Assembly: GCA_035461525.1 (NCBI GenBank)
Contig: DATHVD010000039.1
Span: 1 to 64,000, forward strand
DNA length: 64,000 bases
DNA from: JAIBJN01 sp035461525
GTDB taxonomy: Bacteria; Actinomycetota; Thermoleophilia; Gaiellales; Gaiellaceae
Reading direction: 5' to 3'
A program made the translations under genes and the position numbers. Under the pieces are notes generated by a model, which was not told the DNA's origin, made no database searches, and saw only the letters and a program-made list of their open reading frames with translations. How positions within the stretch are numbered: position 1 is the stretch's first letter; every line of letters begins with the position of its first letter. This document shows positions 33,236 through 40,780 of this stretch, one piece after another.

Positions 33236-34497
33236 AGCTTCCACACGCTGCCGTTGAGCGTGCCGTTCCGCCCCGTGGCGTTGCGGAAGTCGACGACGAG
33301 CCCGGCCCGCTCGGCGAGGTCGTCGTAGTCGATCCCGGAGTGCGCCGTGACGATGGCGACGCAGTCCGCCCGCTCGAGGGTGCCGTCGAGCGACTGCGAG
33401 GAGAGCCCGTAGTCGGGCAGCTCGGGGACGTGCGGGTCGTGGTAGGAGAGCACCGCCCCTTCGTCCCGCAGAAGCTCGATCAGCTTCAGCGCGGGCGACT
33501 CGCGCAGGTCGGCGACGTCTGCCTTGTAGGAGACGCCCAGGAGGTGGATCCTGCTGCCGTTGACCGCCTTCTCCCGGGAGTTGAGCGCGCGCGTGATCTT
33601 CTCCAGGCAGAAGTACGGCATGTTCTCGTTCACCTTTCCCGCCAGCTCGATGAACTCCGTGTAGAAGTCGTACTCGCGCGCCTTCCAGGAGAGGTAGAAC
33701 GGGTCGACCGGTAGGCAGTGCCCGCCGAGGCCGGGGCCGGGCTTGAAGCTCATGAAGCCGAACGGCTTCGTCGCCGCCGCCTCGACCACCTCCCAGACGT
33801 CGACGTGCATCCGGTCGCAAAGCTGCGCGAGCTCGTTCACGAGCGCGATGTTCACCGAGCGGAAGATGTTCTCGAGCAGCTTCGTCAGCTCGGCCGTCTC
33901 GGGGGAGGAGAGGGGAAGGACGGTCTCGATCGCACGCTCGTAGAGAGCGCACGCCCGCTCCGTGCAGGCCGCGGTGACGCCGCCGACGACCTTGGGGGTC
34001 GTCTTCGTCGTCCAGTCGGTCCGGCCGGGGTCGACGCGCTCTGGCGAGAAGGCGAGGTTGAAGTCCCGCCCGACCTCGAGACCGCTCGCGGCGAGGATGG
34101 GGAGCAGCTCCTCCCGGGTCGTTCCCGGGTACGTCGTCGACTCGAGGACGACGAGGTGGCCGGGGCGCAGCCGCTCGGCGAGCGCGCGCGTGGCGTCGAG
34201 GACGATGGAGAGGTCCGGCTCGCGGTTGACGGAGAGCGGCGTCGGGAGCGCGATCAGGATCGCGTCGGTCTCCCGCGCGGCGTCGTAGTCGCTCGTCGCC
34301 CTGATCGCCCCGGACTCGACCAGCGGCGCGAGCGCCGCGGGCGAGACGTCCTCGATGTAGCTCTCGCCGCGGCCGAGCGCCGCAACCCGCTCCTCGTCCA
34401 CCTCGACGAGCACCGTTCCGACGCCGGCCTCGGCGAAGACCTGGGCGAGCGGGACGCCGACGTAGCCGGCGCCGAGGATGGCGACTTCAGGCTTCAC
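33232..34497 (-). CDS. UDP-GlcNAc/UDP-ManNAc 6-dehydrogenase (WbpA/WecC-like)
   Basis: A 421-residue nucleotide-sugar dehydrogenase that oxidises C6 to a uronate using two NAD. Signatures are ILGAGYVGVPLAQVF, ESTTYPGTTRE, FSPERVDPGR, the structural motif LLENIFRSVNIALVNE, and the catalytic cysteine in GPGLGGHCLPVDPFY. GTG 34497 lies inside the end of the epimerase gene (11-base overlap). Confidence 0.9.
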   Translation of the reverse strand: MKPEVAILGAGYVGVPLAQVFAEAGVGTVLVEVDEERVAALGRGESYIEDVSPAALAPLVESGAIRATSDYDAARETDAILIALPTPLSVNREPDLSIVLDATRALAERLRPGHLVVLESTTYPGTTREELLPILAASGLEVGRDFNLAFSPERVDPGRTDWTTKTTPKVVGGVTAACTERACALYERAIETVLPLSSPETAELTKLLENIFRSVNIALVNELAQLCDRMHVDVWEVVEAAATKPFGFMSFKPGPGLGGHCLPVDPFYLSWKAREYDFYTEFIELAGKVNENMPYFCLEKITRALNSREKAVNGSRIHLLGVSYKADVADLRESPALKLIELLRDEGAVLSYHDPHVPELPDYGLSSQSLDGTLERADCVAIVTAHSGIDYDDLAERAGLVVDFRNATGRNGTLNGSVWKL

Positions 34498-35557
34498 GGC
34501 GTCTCATCGTACTCATCAGGTCTGCGATCCTCTCGGCCGCGCGGCCGTCGCCGTAGAGGGGCGGGCGCTCCTCCTGCGGAGCGGCCTCGCTGACCGCTGC
34601 GACGATCGCCTCCGTGTCGGTGCCCGCGAGCCTGTTCCAGCCGGCCTCGACCGTCTCGGTCCACTCCGTGTTTCGGCGTAGCGTGACGCAGGGGACGCCG
34701 TACCAGTAGGCCTCCTTCTGCACGCCGCCCGAGTCGGTGAGAACGACGCGCGCCTGCGAGGCGAGGGCGGCGAAGTCGAGATAGCCGATCGGCGGGAGGA
34801 GCCTGACGCTTGGGGGAAGCTCGATCCCGGCGGCGGCGAGCGCGTTCCGCGTGCGGGGGTGCACGGGGAAGACGAGCGGCTCGTCCAGGGCTGCGAGCGC
34901 GGCCGCGACCCGGCCGAGCGGCTCCGGGGCGGCGTTGGCCTCACGGTGGAGCGTGAGGACGAGGTAGCGGCCCGGCTCGACCCGGGCGTCCGCGAGCGCG
35001 CTCGACCGCTCCCGCGCGATCGGAGCGAGGCGGAGGAGGGCGTCGTACATGACGTCGCCGACGACGTGGACGCCCTCGACGATGCCCTCGGCGGCGAGGT
35101 TGGAGCGCGCCGTCTCCGACGGGCAGAGGAGCAGGCTCGCCAGGCGGTCGACGAGCGTGCGGTTCAGCTCCTCGGGCATCGTCCGGTCGAAGGAGCGCAG
35201 CCCGGCCTCGACGTGGGCGACCGGGACGAGCATCTTCCCCGCGGCAAGAGCGCCGGCGAGCGTCGAGTTCGTGTCCCCGTAGACGAGCACGGCATCGGGC
35301 CGCTCCTCGACGATCGCCGCCTCGATGCCCGGGAGCATGCGCCCCGTCTGTTCGCCGTGGGTGCCCGAGCCGACCTCGAGCCGGTGGCGCGGCGGGGCGA
35401 GATCGAGCTCCTCGAAGAAGACCTCGGAGAGCTCAGGGTCGTAGTGCTGGCCCGTGTGGAGGACGACCTCCTCGAGCCCGCGCGCGCGCAGTGCCAGCGA
35501 GAGCGGGGCCGACTTGACGAACTGCGGCCGGTTGCCGACGACGGAAAGGATTCGCAC
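34487..35557 (-). CDS. wecB: UDP-N-acetylglucosamine 2-epimerase (non-hydrolysing)
   Basis: A 356-residue GT-B-fold epimerase giving UDP-ManNAc-type sugars. It starts RILSVVGNRPQFVKSAP and has HTGQHYD, VYGDTNSTLAGALAA, HVEAGLRSFDRTMPEELNR and TDSGGVQKEAYWYG, all diagnostic. GTG 35557 is chosen because TATGTT lies seven bases upstream; ATG 35572 is in frame. First gene of the four-gene overlapping operon. Confidence 0.92.
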   Translation of the reverse strand: MRILSVVGNRPQFVKSAPLSLALRARGLEEVVLHTGQHYDPELSEVFFEELDLAPPRHRLEVGSGTHGEQTGRMLPGIEAAIVEERPDAVLVYGDTNSTLAGALAAGKMLVPVAHVEAGLRSFDRTMPEELNRTLVDRLASLLLCPSETARSNLAAEGIVEGVHVVGDVMYDALLRLAPIARERSSALADARVEPGRYLVLTLHREANAAPEPLGRVAAALAALDEPLVFPVHPRTRNALAAAGIELPPSVRLLPPIGYLDFAALASQARVVLTDSGGVQKEAYWYGVPCVTLRRNTEWTETVEAGWNRLAGTDTEAIVAAVSEAAPQEERPPLYGDGRAAERIADLMSTMRRREA

Positions 35558-35582
35558 GCCGCCGGCGAACATAGCCGACACG

Positions 35583-35687
35583 ATGGCTCTCAGGATCGCC
35601 CTCGGCGGCCTCGTTCTCCTCTCCCGCCCGCTCCGCCGCGGCCGGACGCTCGCCTGGTACACGCACCGCCGCCTCGAGCGGGCTTGA
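35583..35687 (+). CDS. Possible 34-residue basic protein
   Basis: A short reading frame with a hydrophobic start (ALRIALGGLVLLS) and Arg-rich tail, divergent from wecB. It resembles in size and shape the 41-residue protein opposite hsp20, but promoter evidence is weak (CATAGC, seven bases upstream). Confidence 0.3.
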   Translation: MALRIALGGLVLLSRPLRRGRTLAWYTHRRLERA

Positions 35688-35728
35688 CGCGGACGCCGTG
35701 GCCCGCCGGGACGAGAGCGGCGCCGCGC

Positions 35729-35734
35729 TAGACT
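35729..35734 (+). promoter_or_regulatory. -10 box of tRNA-Lys
   Basis: TAGACT, the same hexamer used by leaderless protein genes in this window, ends ten bases before the mature 5' end of the tRNA. Confidence 0.55.
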
Positions 35735-35744
35735 TGACCGCCGC

Positions 35745-35817
35745 GGGCCGTTAGCTCAGCTGGTAGAGCAGGGGACTCTTAATCCCAAGGTCGCAGGTTC
35801 GATCCCTGCACGGCCCA
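35745..35817 (+). tRNA. tRNA-Lys (CTT anticodon)
   Basis: A full 73-base cloverleaf. The acceptor arms GGGCCGT and ACGGCCC pair over seven bases, discriminator A, D-loop TTAGCTCAGCTGGTAGAGCA, anticodon CTT at 35778-35780 in loop CTCTTAA, and T-arm GCAGGTTCGATCCCTGC. CCA is not encoded. The DNA beyond its 3' end changes character, consistent with a tRNA used as an integration site. Confidence 0.96.
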
Positions 35818-35909
35818 CTCGAGGAGAACCCTGCGCATTTGGCGGGCCTATCGTCCGCGATACGAGTCAGGGGAAGCGGGCGCGGAAGCGCGTACGGCGA
35901 AACGTCGTG

Positions 35910-36116
35910 TTACGCATTCTCACTGCCCTCGATACGGTCGGCGAGCAGGTGAAGCGAACGCTGCGTCGCGATAGCCAGGCCCATCAGCATCTGATTCATC
36001 TCGTGCACGGGCGGTGCGATCCCGGAACCGCTCGCAGCCTGCGCCTTCTCGAAGGCGGGCAGAGACTTCACCTCGCGTCGAAAGATGCGGTCGATCTCGT
36101 CCCCTAGTGCCGTCAT
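35910..36116 (-). CDS. Small orphan protein
   Basis: A 68-residue mainly helical protein (IDRIFRREVKSLPAFEKAQ; EMNQMLMGLAIATQRSLHLL). No family recognised. The Shine-Dalgarno AGGAGA sits six bases before the ATG, and a TAGAGT box lies further upstream. Confidence 0.55.
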   Translation of the reverse strand: MTALGDEIDRIFRREVKSLPAFEKAQAASGSGIAPPVHEMNQMLMGLAIATQRSLHLLADRIEGSENA

Positions 36117-36190
36117 TGCCGTCTCCTGTTCGATTAGGGCAACTCTAGAACAGGTGGCGGAGCCGGCTCATGCCCCTCGCTGACTGACGG

Positions 36191-36415
36191 TCAGATTGAC
36201 TCTCGGAGAGCGTTCGCCGCAGCCTGGAGACGCTCGCTGACGTCGGCCAGCTCTCGTGCCGCGAGGTCGATGCGCTCCTGCTGGGTATCTGTGCGCTCGC
36301 GGTCGCTCTCCGCGCGCTCGCGGACCTCCTTGAGCTCGCCCGCCATCTCCTCCACGGTGTGAGTGAGAGCGGCCAGCTGGCTCGCGACGCTCGCTATGTC
36401 CTCTTCGGCTGTCAT
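36191..36415 (-). CDS. Small coiled-coil protein
   Basis: A 74-residue protein that is almost all charged heptad repeats (VEEMAGELKEVRERAESDR; LAARELADVSERLQAAANA). Function unknown. TAGAAT, eight bases before the ATG, is a good -10 and GGAG is also present. Confidence 0.6.
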   Translation of the reverse strand: MTAEEDIASVASQLAALTHTVEEMAGELKEVRERAESDRERTDTQQERIDLAARELADVSERLQAAANALRESI

Positions 36416-36458
36416 CTCTCCGGATTCTATGGCGGCGGCGCTGCTCGAGCGATCCGCG

Positions 36459-36720
36459 CTACGGCGACCAGGCCGTGGGCGACTCGTGGCCCGCTCCGCT
36501 CGTGAGGCGGCGCCTGCCCTTGCCGTTCGCGCGCATCCTCCAGACTACAACCTCGTCCGGATCGAGCGAGGCCGAATCGGTCGAACTCTGCGTTCCCGGC
36601 GGCGAGCGGCAGAGCCTGGCGAGTACCCACGTGACTGGACGGCCGAACTGTCGGCCCGCCAGGTCGACCCATTCCGTCCGCGCCCAATGCGGCCTCTCTC
36701 TCGTCAACTGAGACAACTGC
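36459..36720 (-). pseudogene. 3'-end fragment of a TolB/PD40 gene
   Basis: The last 32 codons end MRANGKGRRRLTSGAGHE and then SPTAWSP before a TAG stop. They match the end of the intact PD40 gene at 43390 (MRANGKDRRRLTSGARHE, SPTGWSP, stop) at about 83% of 90 bases by eye, with the stop codon in the same place. Upstream the similarity fades and no complete frame exists. It is a partial, ageing duplication. Confidence 0.7.
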
Positions 36721-36845
36721 TGAGCCCGACCACGCGCTGGATGCTCACGAGCTCGGGCACGAAGACAACCAGGCTGGCAAACAGCCCAGACAGACCGACC
36801 CCGCCGAGTCTCACAGGCGCCCGACGCAGCTATTTGGCCGAGTAA

Positions 36846-37148
36846 TCAGCGACGAGGTCCGTCGGCTACAAGCCTCACGTGATTCGGATGCGACAGGAAG
36901 CGTGAGCGAAGCAACAGCTGCACGGGGTCGCCGGTCGAGGTGGTCCCGAGAGCTTGTATGTCGCACTCGCCCGACTCCCACAAGAGCAGCTCTCCTTTGG
37001 CATGGTTTGCGCGAGCGACGATAGAAGCCGCTCTCTTCGGCCTCTCGTCCGATCCCTGGTGAAACGCCACCTCGACATCGCGTCGCCCACCCTGCGCCAC
37101 GTGGTTCTCGTGCCATGCCCGCAGCTCGTCCAGAAACGGAACCGCCAC
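36846..37148 (-). CDS. Small protein, possibly immunity-type
   Basis: A 100-residue protein. The central part GELLLWESGECDIQAL followed by a TGDPVQLLL segment recalls polymorphic-toxin immunity proteins of the TriTu type (a tryptophan, then SGxCD, then a hydrophobic helix); this is recognition by eye only. No toxin gene is adjacent. TAAGCT ends six bases before the GTG start. Confidence 0.5.
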   Translation of the reverse strand: MAVPFLDELRAWHENHVAQGGRRDVEVAFHQGSDERPKRAASIVARANHAKGELLLWESGECDIQALGTTSTGDPVQLLLRSRFLSHPNHVRLVADGPRR

Positions 37149-37179
37149 GCCCGAAGCTTAGGCTTACCCGCGTCTGTGC

Positions 37180-37235
37180 CAGTGTTCAGCGATGTGGCCT
37201 GGCGCCGAAGTTCAGCTGCTGTGAAATGAACACTG
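37180..37235. repeat. Inverted repeat CAGTGTTCA ... TGAACACTG
   Basis: Nine-base arms at 37180-37188 and 37227-37235 enclose 38 bases between two divergent small genes. It may be a paired operator or a remnant end of a mobile element. Confidence 0.4.
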
Positions 37236-37285
37236 CAGCGTCCGCTTTCCGGACCGTCGTCGCGGCGAGGAGATCGCTGGAGTAG

Positions 37286-37477
37286 ATGCTCGACGCTGAC
37301 ATCGCTGGCTGCGTCCAGACGTGGTTGAGCCGCAAGGGACGACTCGACGAGTCGCGTCGGGCCGTGCTCGGGAGCTGCCTCGACGACCTCGATCGGGTCC
37401 TCCCGCGACTCGAGGACGCGGGTGAGCGCGAGTACTACGAGCGTCTCCGCCGCCTTGCGCAGTTACCCCACGCGTAG
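37286..37477 (+). CDS. Small helical orphan protein
   Basis: A 63-residue acidic and basic helical protein (VQTWLSRKGRLDESRRAVL; REYYERLRRLAQL). No family recognised. GGAG precedes the ATG at short distance. Moderate doubt remains that it is translated. Confidence 0.45.
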   Translation: MLDADIAGCVQTWLSRKGRLDESRRAVLGSCLDDLDRVLPRLEDAGEREYYERLRRLAQLPHA

Positions 37478-37626
37478 GTCGAGTCCCACGTGCAACACCG
37501 GGCGCCGCCGGTGGCGTTCGCGTGGGCCAGCGTTCGGGAATGACCCCTGCGGCTCGAAGTCTCACCATCACTTGAGGCTGAGCCGCGCGTACCACTCAAG
37601 CGCACCCACAAACCTGCCGACCGTCC

Positions 37627-37938
37627 TCAGAATGCGTGCTCTGGAACACCCGTCGCATCGTGGCTCGCGTTCCAGACCCAGCTACGATCGGCCTCCGACC
37701 GATGGCCGGCGGCGCGTGGGCCGCGCCGGGCATGCGCCTTGACCATCACTGGCCTGGCCTCCTCCCGGAGGCGCGCATACTCAGCACGGGTCAGCGTCAT
37801 CCGCTCTTTGCAGTCGATGCGGCCGCACTCGCAGAAGAACTCGGTGTCGGTTATGCCCAGTGAACGATGGAGGTCGTCGAGGACGCCGTTGACGGCAGCC
37901 ATCATCGACCACCCGCGCCCGTTATCTGAGTTCGTCAT
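37627..37938 (-). CDS. Small CxC-x-C zinc-finger-like protein
   Basis: A 103-residue protein with FFCECGRIDCKERMTLTRAEY near residues 33-53. This CEC...C plus LT..EY pattern is common in small actinobacterial proteins, often near signalling genes; function unknown. AAAGGAG precedes the ATG at good spacing. An upstream in-frame start would add 25 residues without similarity. Confidence 0.65.
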   Translation of the reverse strand: MTNSDNGRGWSMMAAVNGVLDDLHRSLGITDTEFFCECGRIDCKERMTLTRAEYARLREEARPVMVKAHARRGPRAAGHRSEADRSWVWNASHDATGVPEHAF

Positions 37939-38200
37939 GCCGCTCCTTTCGCAACCCGCGTCCTTGGCATCCGGCGTTGGCCGGCTCCGACCCTGTTGCT
38001 GAGGGCGGCTCATGCGCGGGCTCGGTGCTTGTGAGCCCGCGACGTGTGCGCCACAAATGCAATTTGCTGGGCAGTCGCTACGCGGAGTCTATCGCGCCTT
38101 GCCCGCGCCGGGAAGGGGCCCTAGCATTCATGCGAGCAAGGGATGTTGATGTTGATCGAACACACGGAACCGTTCGCCACACTACGTGCCCGGAGTCCTC

Positions 38201-38779
38201 GTGGCTGAGCCGGCATCCTTACGGATCCTGATCGCGAACGAGCGCAAGGATCGGCTTGAGCGCATCGCCGAGATCGTCACCGGACTCGGCCACGAAGTGA
38301 TCTCGCGCGAACTGGAGGTCGCAGAGGTGGCGGCGGCAACCAACCGAGAACATCCCGACCTTGCCTTCGTCGGCCTCGGCGTAAGCGGATCCCACGCCCT
38401 CAACATGATTTCCGAGATCGTCAAGGAGGCCAGCTGCCCCGTGATCGCGCTCCTCGAAGCCGAGGATGTGACCTGGGTCAACGAGGCTGCGAAGCGGGGG
38501 ATCTTCGCCTACCTCGTCGACGGCAACCCGGGCGAAATGCAGAGCGCGATCGACATTACGATTCGCCGCTACGCCGAGTACACGAACCTCGAAGGAGCGT
38601 TCGCTCGCCGCGCTGTGATCGAACGGGCGAAGGGGATCATGATGGCGCGGCAGGCGATCGACGAGAGAAAGGCGTTCGAGCTTCTCCGCGCCCAGTCGCA
38701 GCAGACGGGACGCAAGCTCGTCCAGGTGGCAGAGGCGGTCGTCGAGAGCCACCTACTGCTCGTGCCGCCCTCCAAATAG
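38201..38779 (+). CDS. ANTAR-domain response regulator (transcription antiterminator)
   Basis: A 192-residue protein with a receiver-like N-terminal domain (RILIANERKDRL) and an ANTAR RNA-binding domain in the last 60 residues (RRAVIERAKGIMMARQAIDERKAFELL). ANTAR proteins bind paired RNA hairpins and prevent termination. The usual phospho-acceptor position reads LAFVGLG, with no Asp, so phosphorylation control looks lost. GGAG lies five bases before GTG 38201; GTG 38186 is an alternative. A 21-codon frame (38143-38208) overlaps its start. Confidence 0.85.
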   Translation: MAEPASLRILIANERKDRLERIAEIVTGLGHEVISRELEVAEVAAATNREHPDLAFVGLGVSGSHALNMISEIVKEASCPVIALLEAEDVTWVNEAAKRGIFAYLVDGNPGEMQSAIDITIRRYAEYTNLEGAFARRAVIERAKGIMMARQAIDERKAFELLRAQSQQTGRKLVQVAEAVVESHLLLVPPSK

Positions 38780-38829
38780 CAGACGCGCGAAGCGACTGTC
38801 CCGGCCGAGGAAATCGTCGCGTGCCCGAG

Positions 38830-39200
38830 CGTCCTCTCGCCTATCACCAACGCGTTCGGCCCAAGTCGTCGGCGCAGGGAAGATCGATCGCCGACGCCGA
38901 CGACCTCAGCTCTGGAGCTCGGCACAAAGCCGCGCATGATCGAGTTCGCCTCGTCCAGCAGGACGTGCGCGTAGGTGTCTGCGGTCACCGAGAGCGAGCG
39001 CTGGCCGACCCGTGCGCCGATCAGCGCCCAGGTCTCCCCCTGGCGGTGCCAGAGGCCGATCCGCCGATGGCGTCGGTCGTGCGGTGACCCCGTTGCTGTT
39101 CCGGACGCTGCAGGCGCGGGCGATCGCAGTTCGCAGGCGCTCCTGGGTGACGCGCGGGAAGACAGGCCGGTCCGGGCTTCGGTCCTCGCGCTCTTTGGTC
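38830..39200 (-). pseudogene. Tyrosine recombinase (integrase) remnant, frameshifted
   Basis: The minus strand reads FPRVTQERLRTAIARAC in one frame, then HDRRHRRIGLWHRQG in another, then LIGARVGQRSLSVTADTYAHVLLDEAN. These are successive conserved blocks of a phage-type integrase C-terminal domain: the box II HxxR region, the G-x-R-S-L-x-x-T segment, and the Tyr nucleophile in TYAHVL. A frameshift separates the first two, and the N-terminal half is missing. Confidence 0.75.
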
Positions 39201-39415
39201 GCGCCGAAGCCCGGGACTTCGTCGACCTCCTGGTGATCGAGCCACGCTATGGCCTCGAGCGGCTCTGCCGGCTCGCCGCCGAGAAGGACCGAGGATTCAC
39301 GCCCGCCGAGCTCACGATGGTGTCCTCCGCGTGTACCGGCTCGCGGGCGACGCCCAGCCCGGCGTCTTGCGTCGGCGCGCATTCGCCTCCGCCACACGCT
39401 CCGGGCTCAGCTCCC
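39165..39415 (+). pseudogene. AbiEii/AbiGii toxin-type nucleotidyltransferase fragment
   Basis: The plus strand reads LALFGRAEARDFVDLLVIE and LCRLAAEKDRGFTPAEL, the typical C-terminal half of AbiEii family toxins (ALFxRxxxRDFxD, LA..KD.GF). A frame change then continues as VYRLAGDAQPGVLRRR, matching the family end. The nucleotidyltransferase active-site half is absent. It is joined directly to the integrase remnant on the other strand, with the joint near 39165-39175. Confidence 0.65.
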
Positions 39416-39419
39416 GCCT

Positions 39420-40010
39420 TCCGAACGTCTCCGCGTAATCAGCCACGCCTACGCCGTGCTTCTCGCAAATGTCTGGCGGCGGCGGGTCGCGTCGAAGGGA
39501 GAAAAAGGTCCACGGGACGGCCCGACGTTCCGGCCGCGGAGCATCGGGCTCGTCCCGTAGGAGAGGCATGGATCAAACGCCGACTGGGCCACCGGCCCGC
39601 GTCTGATCCGTGCCCGTGATTTCCCCAGCCGGTCGGCCGCGAAACGTATCTGGGGCCGGGTCTTCCGGACCGTCGAGTGGTACCGAGGCGACGGGCCGGC
39701 GGAGGAAGTTCCTGCTGGCCTGGAAACCTTTCTCGACGAGCCCGCAGAGCCGATGACGTTCTTTCCAAGCGCGATCCCTGACCCCGCCGCAGTCGTCTTT
39801 CTCTCCCCGAAAGTGGAGAAGCGGCCGGTCAAACCCTCGTGGGTAGTGGCGATTCGCTCTCGATTGAGCCACAGTGAGACGTGGCCGGGGCCGGCGGGTC
39901 TCTTCCCTTCCCGTCGTTGGGACTTCGGACGGGGGCCGCAGCCCGTTCGTTGCCCCGCCCCGGCCCCCCGCTTGTGTCGGAGTGCTCGACGAATACCCGG
40001 GCCCGTCACG
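39420..40010. other. Gene-poor stretch without recognisable genes
   Basis: Reading frames overlap on both strands but none shows a family, a good start signal or consistent codon choice. One plus-strand segment at about 39600-39760 (SAAKRIWGRVFRTVEWYRGDG) looks protein-like but has no start or complete frame. Probably decayed mobile DNA. Confidence 0.5.
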
Positions 40011-40011
40011 C

Positions 40012-40041
40012 GCTCAGGTTCGTGACGTATCGAACCTGAGC
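40012..40041. terminator. Hairpin GCTCAGGTTCG-N8-CGAACCTGAGC
   Basis: A perfect 11-base stem with an eight-base loop (TGACGTAT). It has no U-tract. It could be a terminator, an operator or a recombination site within the island. Confidence 0.45.
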
Positions 40042-40150
40042 AGTCGCTCTCTTCTCCCCGACGGAAGGTGAGGCGCCCCTGTTGGACATGGGCCGCCACG
40101 TGCGCTGCGCCGTTCGAGCGCAGGATCCGGCACTTTCGATCTGTGCGTAA

Positions 40151-40188
40151 TTGTGCATTAATGCACAACCCCCAAACATCGCTTGGGG
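40151..40188 (+). promoter_or_regulatory. Perfect 18-bp palindrome and hairpin before the cupin gene
   Basis: TTGTGCATTAATGCACAA at 40151-40168 is perfectly self-complementary and AT-rich, unlike its surroundings, as expected for a dimeric repressor site. Next to it CCCCAA (40170-40175) and TTGGGG (40183-40188) can pair. The cupin ATG follows after 22 bases. Confidence 0.55.
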
Positions 40189-40210
40189 ATCTACCGAAGG
40201 GAGATGCGGC

Positions 40211-40720
40211 ATGCGGAGAAAGAAGCGAGCAGCGGCTGCTGTGCTAGCGGCGCTCGTCGGCGTCCTTGTCGTCAGCGTCAACGTGCTGCCGTCGGCAGCC
40301 CAGGAGCCACCGCCGCCCATTGCCACCGAGTTTCTCACCGACCGCGCCGTCTTCACCGACGCAGTCCACATGAAGCTCAGGATCAAGCTCGATCGCAAGA
40401 AGACGCAGGTCGTAAACGTCAAGGACCCCTCGACCACCGTGGTGGCACGGTTCACGGTGCAGCCCGGAGCAATGTTCCCCTGGCACACCCACGCAGGACC
40501 GGTCGTCGTCAACGTCGTCGAAGGCGAACTCGTCTACGTCGATGCCGCTACCTGCACGGAACGCTCGTACCCGGCCGGAACGGCCTTCGTCGATCCGGGG
40601 CAGGGTCACGTCCACAGCGCCTTCAATCCCACGGATGAACCGACGGTGTTCGTGGCCACCTTCTTCGATGCACCGGCCGCAGGACCATTGCTCATCCCGG
40701 CCGATCCGGCGGACTGCTAA
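40211..40720 (+). CDS. Secreted cupin-domain protein
   Basis: A 169-residue exported protein. Residues 1-32 form a signal peptide with a basic start (RRKKR) and cleavage near PSAAQE. The single cupin has motif 1 GAMFPWHTHAGPVVVNVVEGELVY with two metal-type histidines and motif 2 PGQGHVHSAFNPTDEP. Ligand unknown. AAGGGAGA precedes ATG 40211; frames extending upstream would run through the palindrome. Confidence 0.8.
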   Translation: MRRKKRAAAAVLAALVGVLVVSVNVLPSAAQEPPPPIATEFLTDRAVFTDAVHMKLRIKLDRKKTQVVNVKDPSTTVVARFTVQPGAMFPWHTHAGPVVVNVVEGELVYVDAATCTERSYPAGTAFVDPGQGHVHSAFNPTDEPTVFVATFFDAPAAGPLLIPADPADC

Positions 40721-40752
40721 TCCTACGTTCGACCGGGAAGAAGAGTGCCAGC

Positions 40753-40780
40753 GCTCGGGGGCGGGGCGCCGCCCCCGAGC
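40753..40780 (+). terminator. Terminator of the cupin gene
   Basis: GCTCGGGGGCGG and CCGCCCCCGAGC form a perfect 12-base stem with the tetraloop GGCG, followed by a short CGAACTTTC run. It is 33 bases after the stop codon and marks a natural right edge for the island. Confidence 0.75.

Larger units (their letters stand above)
35818..40780. mobile_element. Decayed integrative island next to tRNA-Lys
   Basis: Immediately 3' of the tRNA the coding density falls, base composition becomes visibly less GC-rich, and most reading frames are short orphans. Recombinase and AbiEii remnants and a copied gene fragment lie inside. The right edge is set at the strong terminator after the cupin gene. I could not find a repeat of the tRNA 3' end at the right side, so exact borders are uncertain. 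Confidence 0.5.

Noticed and set aside
37212..37595. Minus-strand 127-codon frame in the island
   Set aside because: Arg/Pro-rich without motifs and opposite the better-supported 63-residue gene.
39312..39569. Minus-strand 85-codon frame with ADYAETFGRRELSPERV
   Set aside because: Looks protein-like, but most of it is opposite the AbiEii remnant and no family or start signal was seen.
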